This document shows positions 24,985 through 32,910 of a stretch of DNA of 64,000 nucleotides, one piece after another (positions within the stretch are counted from its first letter, which is position 1; each line of letters starts with the position of its first letter). The DNA is taken from NCBI GenBank assembly GCA_017449935.1, contig JAFSYP010000028.1:1-64000 (forward strand), read 5' to 3'. Origin of the DNA: Clostridia bacterium. GTDB lineage: Bacteria > Bacillota > Clostridia > Oscillospirales > Acutalibacteraceae. The position numbers and the translations under genes were made by a program. The notes below the pieces were generated by a model. That model worked only from the letters and a program-made list of their open reading frames with translations, was not told the origin of the DNA and ran no database searches.

Positions 24985-25893
24985 GTGACACAGATCCGAA
25001 AGCTGTTTTTTGCGATGGGCACGGCGCACACGCTGACCGTATTCGACGAAGCGGATATTTCCGCGCTGGATGCGGCAAAGACGCGTGTTTTACAGCTGCA
25101 CCGCAAGCTCAACGCGTTTGATCCGGACAGCGAGATCTCCCGCGTCAACCGTGCGGCGGGCCGCGCGTTCGTGCCGGTCAGCGCCGACACGTTCTCTCTG
25201 ATCCGGACGGCGGCCTACTTCGCCGAACAGACGGACGGCTGTTATGATCCGACGGCGGGCGCTGTCAGTATGCTTTGGAAACAGGCGATCCGACGCGGCG
25301 CGCTGCCGTCCCGTTCGGAGATCCGCCGCGCGGTGTCCAAAACCGATTACCGTGATATAGAAATGGATGCGAAACGCTGTGCGGTCAGGCTGCGGCGCAA
25401 AGGACAGGCGCTCGATCTCGGCGGGATCGCCAAAGGATATGCGGCGGACGAGGTGCGGCGTATCCTGCGCATGGCGGGCGTGGAGAATGCGCTGGCCAAT
25501 CTGGGCGGTACGGTCGTCTGCATCGGAAAACCGCGGCAGATCGGCGTGCAGGACCCGTTTCGCTCCACCGGAACGCCGTTCACGGCGGTGACGGTCTGCG
25601 ACAAGGCGCTGGTGACCTCCGGCGTCTATGCGCGCAGTTTTGTACACGACGGCAAGACATATCATCATATCATCGATCCGAAAACGGGCTTCCCGTCCGA
25701 TTCCGATCTGCGCGGGATCACGCTGCTCGGCGCGCACGCGACCGCGTTGGACGCGCTTGCGACAGCGACGTTTCTGATGGAGCCGGAGCGTTTCGGCGAG
25801 CTGATCCGGATGTTTGATATTCAGGCGATCTGCGTGATGTCGGACGGCAGCGTTTTTGCCACCGACGCGATCGGAAAGGAGTATGCTTCATGA
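24985..25893 (+). CDS. apbE: FAD:protein FMN transferase
   Basis: 302 residues. ApbE moves FMN from FAD onto a Ser/Thr of FMN-binding domains outside the membrane. Visible motifs are LNAFDPDSEISRVNR, YDPTAGAVSMLW, ALDLGGIAKGYAAD (FAD contact), LGGTVVCIG, HHIIDPKTGFPS and the metal-binding ATALDALATA. No signal peptide is apparent. The start is GTG 24985 with AAAGGGGAAC ahead. The gene overlaps the next one by ATGA, and that next protein carries two FMN-binding domains, so enzyme and substrate are translated together. Confidence 0.95.
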   Translation: MTQIRKLFFAMGTAHTLTVFDEADISALDAAKTRVLQLHRKLNAFDPDSEISRVNRAAGRAFVPVSADTFSLIRTAAYFAEQTDGCYDPTAGAVSMLWKQAIRRGALPSRSEIRRAVSKTDYRDIEMDAKRCAVRLRRKGQALDLGGIAKGYAADEVRRILRMAGVENALANLGGTVVCIGKPRQIGVQDPFRSTGTPFTAVTVCDKALVTSGVYARSFVHDGKTYHHIIDPKTGFPSDSDLRGITLLGAHATALDALATATFLMEPERFGELIRMFDIQAICVMSDGSVFATDAIGKEYAS

Positions 25894-27578
25894 ATACGAC
25901 GAAGTCATCCGAGCCAAAAAACAAAGCCGGCGTTGTAAAGTATATCCGCATCGGGATGCAGGTCCTGTCCTTTATCTTCGTGCCGGGCTTGTTCATCACC
26001 GTTTTTTCTTCCGTCGGCAATATCGTCCGTGCGCTTCTCGACGGATCGTTCCATTTCTCCGAGCATTCCGGAGAGTGTCTGCTCGTCGTCGGCGTTTTAT
26101 TGATGACGATCATATGGGGACGCTTTTTCTGCGGGTATATCTGTTCCTTCGGCGCGATGCAGGATCTGTTCCGGGCGGCGGGCAAGCGTCTGCCGATCCG
26201 CACGCGCATTCCGCAGAAAGCGGATCGCGTATTGAAATGCTTCAAGTATGCCGTCCTGCTGTTCGTCGTGATCGGCGTTTGGATCTTCTCTTGGCCGGGC
26301 GAGAGCGTATGGAGCCCGTGGACGGTGTTCGGCGCGTATATGCAGCCGTGGAAGGGAGTTCCCGCCGAACCGCTGTTTCTGTCCGTCGGCGGACTGCTGC
26401 TGTTGCTGACGGTCCTCGGTTCTCTGTTAATCGAACGCTTCTTCTGCAAATACATGTGCCCGCTCGGCGCGCTGTTCGCCTTGCTCTCGCGGTTCCGGCT
26501 GTTCCGCATTCGCCGAAGCGCGGACCGATGTCCGTCTGCGTGCAGATCATGTACGCGCAGTTGCCCGATGTCGATCCCGTTGTATTCGCAGACGCGTGTC
26601 GATTCCGGCGAATGCATCAACTGCATGAGATGCACCGGCGTGTGTCCCGCGCGGAACATCAAAGTCGATCCGGCACCTGCCGTTTCGGGCACGGTGGCGG
26701 CGGCCGCATTTGCGGGCATGACGCTGGTCGGACAGCTCAGATCCGCCGATTCGCAGCCTGCGGCGGCGTCGGAGGCGGTCACGCAGCCGGGCACATCCGT
26801 CTTTTCGGACGTATCGCAGGGCGATATCGTGCTGCCTTCCGATAAAGGCAAGTACACGGACGGCGTGTACACGGGCGCCGGAAACGGTTTCCGCGGCACG
26901 ACGACGGTGCGCGTCACCGTGGAGAACGGCGAGATCGCAGCTGTCGACGTGCTGTCCTACGACGATGATCCGCAGTTCTTCACCGCGGCGCAAAACAGCA
27001 CGATCCCGAAGATCCTCTCGTCCCAAAGCACCGACGTCGACGCGGTCAGCGGGGCGACGTTCAGCAGCCGCGGGATCATCCGCGCGGTGGAGAATGCGCT
27101 TTCGGGCGTCGGTACACAGACGCAGCAGACTGCGGAACCAACGCAGGACGTGACGCCGTCTGCCGATGATTCTGCGCCGCAGCAGGAACCGCAGACACAG
27201 GAAAGCACGACAAAGACACAGGAAAACACGTCGTCGCCGCAGTATGCGGACGGTGTGTACACCGGCGCCGGAAGCGGCTTCCGCGGCACGACGACGGTGC
27301 GTGTCACCGTGGAAAACGGCGAGATCACAGTCGTCGACGTGTTGTCCTATGACGACGATCCGCAGTTTTTCTCCCGCGCACAGAGCGGCGTGATCGACCG
27401 GATTCTTTCTGCACAAAGCGTCGACGTTTCGACGGTAAGCGGCGCGACGTTCAGCTCCAATTCCATCCGTGAAGCGGTCGCCGACGCGTTGTCGATCTCT
27501 TTCACGAATCCGAATCCGTCTGCCGGCGGACACGGCGGTCATTCCGGACTCGGCGGTATGCAGAGCTTCGGCGCATAA
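25890..27578 (+). CDS. NosR/NapH-like membrane 4Fe-4S protein with two FMN-binding domains
   Basis: 562 residues. The N-terminal half has about five membrane helices with the paired motifs RFFCGYICSFGAMQDLF and RFFCKYMCPLGALFALL, then two cluster sites ending in CTRSCP and CINCMRCTGVCP. After another helix (about 268-285) come two extracellular FMN_bind domains (about 323-410 and 448-540), each with VSGATFSS. The Thr residues 390 and 520 are the predicted flavin attachment sites for ApbE. The two domains are joined by a Thr/Gln/Glu linker. The protein could pass electrons from the membrane to an outside acceptor. Confidence 0.9.
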   Translation: MNTTKSSEPKNKAGVVKYIRIGMQVLSFIFVPGLFITVFSSVGNIVRALLDGSFHFSEHSGECLLVVGVLLMTIIWGRFFCGYICSFGAMQDLFRAAGKRLPIRTRIPQKADRVLKCFKYAVLLFVVIGVWIFSWPGESVWSPWTVFGAYMQPWKGVPAEPLFLSVGGLLLLLTVLGSLLIERFFCKYMCPLGALFALLSRFRLFRIRRSADRCPSACRSCTRSCPMSIPLYSQTRVDSGECINCMRCTGVCPARNIKVDPAPAVSGTVAAAAFAGMTLVGQLRSADSQPAAASEAVTQPGTSVFSDVSQGDIVLPSDKGKYTDGVYTGAGNGFRGTTTVRVTVENGEIAAVDVLSYDDDPQFFTAAQNSTIPKILSSQSTDVDAVSGATFSSRGIIRAVENALSGVGTQTQQTAEPTQDVTPSADDSAPQQEPQTQESTTKTQENTSSPQYADGVYTGAGSGFRGTTTVRVTVENGEITVVDVLSYDDDPQFFSRAQSGVIDRILSAQSVDVSTVSGATFSSNSIREAVADALSISFTNPNPSAGGHGGHSGLGGMQSFGA

Positions 27579-27612
27579 CACACGAACGGATCGTCCGCGG
27601 TCAAAAACAAAA

Positions 27613-27662
27613 AGCTGTCGTACCCGTCTCCGTCAGGAGAAAGATACGACAGTATTCTTTTT
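27613..27662. terminator. Bidirectional terminator between the FMN protein and helicase genes
   Basis: CTGTCGTA/TACGACAG stem with an inner TCTCC/GGAGA stem. T-rich tracts follow on both strands (ATTCTTTTT on plus, CTTTTTGTTTTT on minus). Confidence 0.85.
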
Positions 27663-27667
27663 GTGTT

Positions 27668-30184
27668 TTACTTGGATATTACGACGATCTTCTTGTACTG
27701 CGCCCTGCTGCCTTCGCGGTTCAGCGCGCAGTCCGTGCGGCAGCGGGAGAACGTTTTCCGTTCCTTATCGCTTCGCGTGTACAGGCAAACGGTCTTCCCG
27801 AAAAACGGTTTCATCTCTTCGGTAAAGGCCTGCGCGTCCTCTTTCTTTTTCTCGAACGGTTCCGGCACCGCGTGCGCGCTTTTGCAGTCGCGGTCTTCCG
27901 GCAGGAATATGTAGCGCGGGTCGTCGATGGCGGAAAACAGCGTGCCCATCGCGCGGGAGAAAACCATTTTGTCATGCTGTCCGGCGTTTTCCAGCGCGGC
28001 GTACAGACTGCTTCGCTGCGGCATGGAGCGCACGAAGATCTTGCCGCTGCCCTGCACGGTTTTTTGTCTGCGCAGTGCGGCAAGAAGCGCCTCTCCGACG
28101 CTCTCAAAAAATTTCTCCGGCTTGCGCATACGGTTCCATTTGCCGAAAAAGACGAGCGCGGGGATCGCGGGCACAGCCGCCAGCGCTTTCAGAAAACCGG
28201 GCAGCAGCAACAGCAGCGCAAAGACATCGGCGCAGAGGACGCCTCTAAGGAGCGCTTTTTTCGCGGGCGTTCCCACGTAAGCCTTTTGCGGGATCTCGCA
28301 CACATCCAGAACCTGCGGCGCCGGATCGTCTGCGATAGACTGCTGCCAGAGCGCGGCCATGCCGTTTCGATCCTGTGAGCGTTCGAGCATCTGTGCGTTG
28401 ACTTCGCGCAGCGTCTGTACATCAAACGGCGTCTGCGGCAAAGACAGGCGGTCTGTACCGCTTTCGATCCACGGCTCCGTATAGCTTGGCGCGAGGAACG
28501 TGGCGAACCGCCGTTCCATCACGGCATAGTCCGCACCCGGATCGTCTGATTCGTCGCTTTTCGGCTCCATCGTGACGAGGTGCCAGATGTTGGACGCCTT
28601 GTCCGGCTTTGCTTTGTCGATGCGAATCGCGCGCCCGCGCATCTGGTTGGTGAGCATAAAGCTGCCGACGTAGCTCGCGAGGATCAGCGCGTTGATGCAC
28701 GGCGCGTCCCAGCCCTCGCCCAGCAGCGAAGCCGTACCGATCAGCACGCGCAGCACGCCTTGCTGAAACAGCTTCGTGACGACTGAAACTTTGTTTTTAT
28801 TGGAACCGGCAAACTGTACCGTGCTGTACAGGACGTTCGGCAGCGGGGAAGCGGTGCAGACGATCTGCATTTCCCCGGCGCACCTTTTCGCATCGTCCAG
28901 CGCTTCGTTCGGCAGGATCACCAGCGTGCCGGACAGCAGCGCGATCGGCACATGCCGCCCGACCGTGCGCCGTACGGCCTCAAAGACAGGCACGGCGCCC
29001 ATCATGGTCAGCGGCTCTTCGGTCCCGATCAGTCCCAGCATCTCTTTGCGGATGTAGTCTGTCAGGATCAGCGCGCGAAGCTCCTCGCCCAGAACGGTCG
29101 CTTCGGAGGAAATGACGGCGCGGATGCTGTCCAGCTTCCCGGCGGACGCGAGCAGCATTTTGTCGATCTTGTCCGTCGAGCGCAGGCAGACCTTTCCCTT
29201 TTCCAAAACGGCGTTGCGCGCCAGGATCTCCGTGAGCGGATCGACGATCTCCGGCGGAAAAACGTCCTTGTTGTCGAGGATGCATGAAACGGCTGCCTGC
29301 ATCGTCGTCAGCGATACGTCGTCCTGCGAGGCGGCAAGAGATAGCGCGGAGGAATCCGGCAGCGTTTTCTGCGCGTTTTGGCACACGCTCCACGCGTTTT
29401 TCAGCAGGCCGCTGCCGAGGACCTCTTTCGCGGCGGTCACGGCGTGCTGCCGATGCGCTTCAAGCACCTGCGTTTCCGCTTCGGTCGGCATGTTGAAATA
29501 AACATAATCCTGGTGCGGACAGAGCGTTTTCTGCGCGACGAGCTGCGGGACGAAGATCTCCTCGTCCACCTCGCCGCACACGCGGATGTAGTTGTCCCAT
29601 TCGGCCGGCGTGCTGTCGTAAGGCGGCGTTGCGGTCAGCGCGATCACCTGTACGCTCTTGCCGAGCCGTGTGAGAAACTCTTCGAGCGCTTTCTGCCATT
29701 CACGGCGCAAATGATGCGCCTCATCCAGACAAACCACGGCAACGCCACAATCGCGGACGGTCTTCATCAGATCGAAGTCCGTGAAATCCTGCGCTTCGCT
29801 GTTCTCCGCGGCTTCCGGATCGTCCTGCGTCTTCAGCACGGCCTTCTGCATGGCGGCATGGAGCGCCTGATATGTCACGCACGTCAGCAGCTGCGGTGTA
29901 TGCAGATCCTCCGAAACGTATTCCTCCTCCTTGGCGCCCTTCGGCAGGAAGCACTCTGCGAACCGTTCACCCCACTGGCGGCGTATTGTGACGGACGGCG
30001 CCAGGATCAGCGTCGGCTTTCCGAGCCGGCGCACCAGCTCCAGTCCCAGGATCGTTTTGCCGCTTCCCGGCGCGGCGACGATGTGGATATGTCCGTCCCG
30101 CAGATGCGCCGACGCCTTGTCAAGCACGGCCTGCTGATAGGTCCGGAACGTCCATGCAAAGCGGACGCCGTTGAAGGTTTTCAT
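27668..30184 (-). CDS. SF2 DEAD/DEAH helicase with hydrophobic C-terminal hairpin
   Basis: 838 residues. The helicase core has motif I APGSGKT, motif II DEAH, motif III TATPP and motif VI QMRGRAIR, with the first domain at about 15-240 and the second after a 200-residue helical insertion. The C-terminal third (from about 640) contains two adjacent hydrophobic stretches (DVFALLLLLPGFLKALAAVPAIPALVFF), then a basic domain. It resembles Res/type III-like helicases, but no methylase or nuclease gene is nearby and no nuclease motif is visible. ATG 30184 follows AAAAGGAGGGCTGCG. Confidence 0.82.
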   Translation of the reverse strand: MKTFNGVRFAWTFRTYQQAVLDKASAHLRDGHIHIVAAPGSGKTILGLELVRRLGKPTLILAPSVTIRRQWGERFAECFLPKGAKEEEYVSEDLHTPQLLTCVTYQALHAAMQKAVLKTQDDPEAAENSEAQDFTDFDLMKTVRDCGVAVVCLDEAHHLRREWQKALEEFLTRLGKSVQVIALTATPPYDSTPAEWDNYIRVCGEVDEEIFVPQLVAQKTLCPHQDYVYFNMPTEAETQVLEAHRQHAVTAAKEVLGSGLLKNAWSVCQNAQKTLPDSSALSLAASQDDVSLTTMQAAVSCILDNKDVFPPEIVDPLTEILARNAVLEKGKVCLRSTDKIDKMLLASAGKLDSIRAVISSEATVLGEELRALILTDYIRKEMLGLIGTEEPLTMMGAVPVFEAVRRTVGRHVPIALLSGTLVILPNEALDDAKRCAGEMQIVCTASPLPNVLYSTVQFAGSNKNKVSVVTKLFQQGVLRVLIGTASLLGEGWDAPCINALILASYVGSFMLTNQMRGRAIRIDKAKPDKASNIWHLVTMEPKSDESDDPGADYAVMERRFATFLAPSYTEPWIESGTDRLSLPQTPFDVQTLREVNAQMLERSQDRNGMAALWQQSIADDPAPQVLDVCEIPQKAYVGTPAKKALLRGVLCADVFALLLLLPGFLKALAAVPAIPALVFFGKWNRMRKPEKFFESVGEALLAALRRQKTVQGSGKIFVRSMPQRSSLYAALENAGQHDKMVFSRAMGTLFSAIDDPRYIFLPEDRDCKSAHAVPEPFEKKKEDAQAFTEEMKPFFGKTVCLYTRSDKERKTFSRCRTDCALNREGSRAQYKKIVVISK

Positions 30185-30206
30185 GACGCAGCCCTCCTTT
30201 TCTATC

Positions 30207-30235
30207 AGTATATCACAGACGGTTATGTTTTTCAA
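30207..30235 (-). promoter_or_regulatory. SigA promoter of the helicase gene
   Basis: On the minus strand TTGAAA (30230-30235), 17-base spacer, TATACT (30207-30212). Confidence 0.8.
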
Positions 30236-30304
30236 AGTATTTTATTATTCTTCTTTGCCGTTCTATTTCAGCCTGAAATGCATAGATTGAAAGGGGGTGA
30301 TCGG

Positions 30305-30595
30305 ATGCACTGCTGCGTGACGGATCTGCGGAATAAGGATGTGATATGCCGGTCGGACGGCAAACGGATCGGCAGCATTTGCGACGTGGACATCGACACC
30401 TGTACCGGTCAGGTCGTCGCAGTCGTGATCTTCGGACGAGGGCGGTGGTTCGGTTTGCTCGGACATGAAGAGGATATTCGCATTCGCTGGGAGGATATCG
30501 AGGTGATCGGGGACGATACGATCATCGTCAGCCGCCGTCCGAGCTGTAAAAGCCCGCGCGGCGGACGGTACAGAAACCATGGAAAGGAGTACTGA
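30305..30595 (+). CDS. YlmC/YmxH-type PRC-barrel protein
   Basis: 96 residues of PRC-barrel fold: CVTDLRNKDVICRSDGKRIGSICDVDIDTCTGQVVAVVIFG followed by IRIRWEDIEVIGDDTIIV. The family is limited to endospore formers and is sporulation-associated. Its position just before yabP fits. The basic tail SPRGGRYRNHGKEY is extra. ATG 30305 has AAAGGGGGTGAT in front. The very long frame that runs through this gene from 29378 lies opposite the helicase and is not coding before 30305. Confidence 0.85.
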   Translation: MHCCVTDLRNKDVICRSDGKRIGSICDVDIDTCTGQVVAVVIFGRGRWFGLLGHEEDIRIRWEDIEVIGDDTIIVSRRPSCKSPRGGRYRNHGKEY

Positions 30596-30596
30596 A

Positions 30597-30884
30597 ATGG
30601 CCATACAGGAGGAACGCATGATGCAGTCGCTTCCGCAGAATCTTTCGCTGGAGGACAGAAAACATCTGTCCGTGACCGGCGTTTCGGATGTGGACAGCTT
30701 TGACGAACAATCGGTGACGGTATACACGCAGCTGGGCGAGCTGTCGATCCGGGGAACGGATCTGCATATCAACGCGCTGAACGTGGAGACCGGCGAGCTG
30801 GTCGTCGACGGACAGATCGACGCGCTGATCTATACGCGCGAGCAGCCCAAAAGCAGCGGATTTTTCGGCCGGGTATTCCGCTGA
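30597..30884 (+). CDS. yabP: Sporulation protein YabP
   Basis: 95 residues. The YabP pattern is clear: HLSVTGVSDVDSFDEQSVTVYTQLGELSIRGTDLHINALNVETGELVVDGQIDALIY. In Bacillus subtilis yabP and yabQ are made in the mother cell and are needed for the spore cortex. ATG 30597 follows GGAAAGGAGT, one base after the upstream stop. It overlaps yabQ by one base (TGATG). Confidence 0.93.
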   Translation: MAIQEERMMQSLPQNLSLEDRKHLSVTGVSDVDSFDEQSVTVYTQLGELSIRGTDLHINALNVETGELVVDGQIDALIYTREQPKSSGFFGRVFR

Positions 30885-31342
30885 TGGAGTATTTGACGTC
30901 GATGCACGCGCAGGCTGCCGTGTTTCTGAAGACTGTCGGATTCGGCTTTCTGTGGGGGATCGGATATGACCTGCTGCGGCTGCTGCGGCGCATCACCGTG
31001 CCGGACAGGAGCGCGGCGCCGTGGGATATTGCTTTCGGCGCGGCTTCGGCCTATATCACGTTTTTATACGGATTGACACAAAACGGCGGCCGGGTGCGCG
31101 TGCATCTTCTGGCGGCACAGTGTCTCGGATTCTTGGTATGGACGACGGCTGCGGGCGTGCCGTTTCGGCGCACAGTATCCCGATCTCTGCGCCGATTCGA
31201 CCGGCTTCGGGGCCGGCTTTCCGTCCGAACGGCGCGGATCGCCGCCGCTTGGTCATCGAAAACGCAGAACATGAAGGAGCGCTTCAAACAAGAAATAAAA
31301 AAAGTGGTAAAAAGATCTAAAAAAAATCAAAATCCCTCTTGA
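30884..31342 (+). CDS. yabQ: Spore cortex biosynthesis protein YabQ
   Basis: 152 residues. Three to four membrane helices in the first 95 residues carry the family signature GFGFLWGIGYDLLRLLRR. The rest is a basic cytoplasmic tail (KERFKQEIKKVVKRSKKNQ). It works with YabP in cortex formation in the developing spore. Translationally coupled to yabP, and the operon order yabP-yabQ-divIC-yabR matches Bacillus. Confidence 0.92.
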   Translation: MEYLTSMHAQAAVFLKTVGFGFLWGIGYDLLRLLRRITVPDRSAAPWDIAFGAASAYITFLYGLTQNGGRVRVHLLAAQCLGFLVWTTAAGVPFRRTVSRSLRRFDRLRGRLSVRTARIAAAWSSKTQNMKERFKQEIKKVVKRSKKNQNPS

Positions 31343-31368
31343 AATTTCGTCACGGAATGGTGTATAAT
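31339..31368 (+). promoter_or_regulatory. SigA promoter of the divIC-like gene
   Basis: TTGAAA (31339-31344), 18-base spacer, TATAAT (31363-31368). It overlaps the last codons of yabQ and lets the division gene be expressed in vegetative cells. Confidence 0.8.
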
Positions 31369-31417
31369 CAAGAATAGTAGTATTAGGATATTTCTATACA
31401 GATAGGACGGATTCAAC

Positions 31418-31729
31418 GTGACGCGAAAGAAAACCAAAGCCGGATCCAAACTCAACACCAGTCTGATCCTTGCTGTTGCGGCATTTGCAATAGTGTGTTA
31501 TTTTTTCATATCTTTCTTTAATCTGCGCACGCAGATCTCCGAAAAGCAGGCGCAGGTCGATCTGCTCCGGCAGCAGGTCAAAATGCAGCTGGACACGAAC
31601 GAGAAGCTCGAGCAGCAGTTGGATAGCGAAAACTTTGACGCCTTCGTGGAACAAAGAGCGAGAGATGAGAATTTCGGATATGTGTACCCGGACGAGCGTG
31701 TCTATTATGACATGGCGGCGGGTCAGTAA
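31418..31729 (+). CDS. Septum formation initiator (FtsB/DivIC family)
   Basis: 103 residues: a short basic N-terminus, one membrane helix (about 14-33), a coiled coil with heptads (LRTQISEKQAQVDLLRQQVKMQ...), and the conserved C-terminal FVEQRARDENFGYVYPDERVYYD. This is the bitopic divisome/septum protein that partners FtsL and DivIB. The start is GTG 31418. The location between yabQ and the S1 protein is the same as divIC in Bacillus. Confidence 0.9.
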   Translation: MTRKKTKAGSKLNTSLILAVAAFAIVCYFFISFFNLRTQISEKQAQVDLLRQQVKMQLDTNEKLEQQLDSENFDAFVEQRARDENFGYVYPDERVYYDMAAGQ

Positions 31730-31773
31730 TCCGAGACGTCATAAATCGGATTTGGGGAGGAAACTGTCTTTTT

Positions 31774-32238
31774 ATGCCGTGTGAGGTTGGAGCGATCGTA
31801 GAGGGCAAAGTCACGGGTCTTACGGATTTCGGCGCGTTTGTGGAGTTGGAAGGCGGCGGCACGGGAATGGTACATATTTCCGAGGTTTCCGCGTCTTATG
31901 TCAAAAACATCCGCGACCACCTGAAAGAAGGACAAACCGTCAAGGTCAAGATCATCAGCATCGACGACAACGGACGGATCAATCTGTCCATCAAAAAAGC
32001 GGCGTCCGTGCAGGACAGCGCGCAGCGTCCGCATCCTGCAAAGCCGCAGAGTCAGCGTCGTCCCTCTGCGCCCGCCAACGTATGGCAGGGGCAGAAGCCT
32101 GTCGCGACGCAGGGACAGTCCTTTGAGGAAATGATGGCGCGCTTCAAACAGGTCAGCGATGAAAAGATCACGGATCTCAAGCGCTCCGGCGATCCCCGTC
32201 ACAGCGGGTATTCGAGGAGAGGCTCCGGCGGGCGTTGA
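31774..32238 (+). CDS. S1 RNA-binding domain protein (YabR-like)
   Basis: 154 residues. The N-terminal S1 domain (1-75) has EVGAIVEGKVTGLTDFGAFVEL and GMVHISEVS. The remainder is a Pro/Gln/Arg-rich linker and a short C-terminal helix (FEEMMARFKQVSDEKI). It is orthologous in position to yabR, downstream of divIC, and probably binds RNA or ribosomes. GGGGAGG sits 13 bases before ATG, a longer gap than usual. Confidence 0.9.
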   Translation: MPCEVGAIVEGKVTGLTDFGAFVELEGGGTGMVHISEVSASYVKNIRDHLKEGQTVKVKIISIDDNGRINLSIKKAASVQDSAQRPHPAKPQSQRRPSAPANVWQGQKPVATQGQSFEEMMARFKQVSDEKITDLKRSGDPRHSGYSRRGSGGR

Positions 32239-32264
32239 TCGCCGGAATGAAAGGAACGATCTAT

Positions 32265-32897
32265 TTGAACATCAGGGGTATTTATGCAGCGGCGGCGCTT
32301 TGCGTCTGCGTCGCTGTTTTTTTCTCTGCCTGCGGCAAGAACGCCGCTGTCGATGAAACGACTGAGCCGACCGTTGTGACGCCGTGGTCCGAGGCGCAGG
32401 TGTTTTCTCTGCCTCAGGAGGAGCCGCAGAACGAAGCGCCGAAAGCGGATAAGCAGACCGATACCGACCGGATCCTCAAGCGTATCGAAGCGGCGAACGC
32501 CGTGTACGGCCTGTTCAGTGTTTCCAAGCCGCAGCTGGACAAGCAGGACAGCGTGGAGGTGGAAGAGGGCCTGCTTTTTTACCGTGTCGTCGATCCGGAT
32601 CTCGATACAATGGAGAAGCTGAGAAAATATGTGCGCGGCTTTTTTTCCGAAGAGATCACGCAATCGCTTCTGAACGTCGGCATGTATGAGGAAATCAAAG
32701 GAAAGCTGTACGCGGTCGACGTCGGAATGGAAGCCGGCGTGAATATGGGAACGCCTACGGTCGAGGTCACGGAAAAGACAAAGACGAGCGAGAGCTATCG
32801 TCTGACTTTTTCCGACGCGCTGCAGACGTCCTATGAGTATATTTATGCAAAAGGCGCGGACGGAAAATGGGTGTTCACCAAATTCCATATGTATTGA
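32265..32897 (+). CDS. Predicted lipoprotein, IseA-like
   Basis: 210 residues. A short signal peptide ends in lipobox FSAC (Cys23), followed by an acidic linker and a folded domain from about 65 onward (RIEAANAVYGLFSVSKPQLD...YEYIYAKGADGKWVFTKFHMY). The layout resembles IseA/YoeB-type DL-endopeptidase inhibitors, which control wall hydrolases; this is tentative. I chose TTG 32265 because AAAGGA lies nine bases ahead and it gives an ordinary signal peptide. TTG 32235 or ATG 32247 are alternatives with poorer sites. Confidence 0.7.
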   Translation: MNIRGIYAAAALCVCVAVFFSACGKNAAVDETTEPTVVTPWSEAQVFSLPQEEPQNEAPKADKQTDTDRILKRIEAANAVYGLFSVSKPQLDKQDSVEVEEGLLFYRVVDPDLDTMEKLRKYVRGFFSEEITQSLLNVGMYEEIKGKLYAVDVGMEAGVNMGTPTVEVTEKTKTSESYRLTFSDALQTSYEYIYAKGADGKWVFTKFHMY

Positions 32898-32910
32898 TCG
32901 GGAGAGTATC

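Noticed and set aside
27668..30184. Type III restriction enzyme subunit
   Set aside because: The helicase motifs fit, but no nuclease motif is visible and no modification gene adjoins, so only a helicase is claimed.
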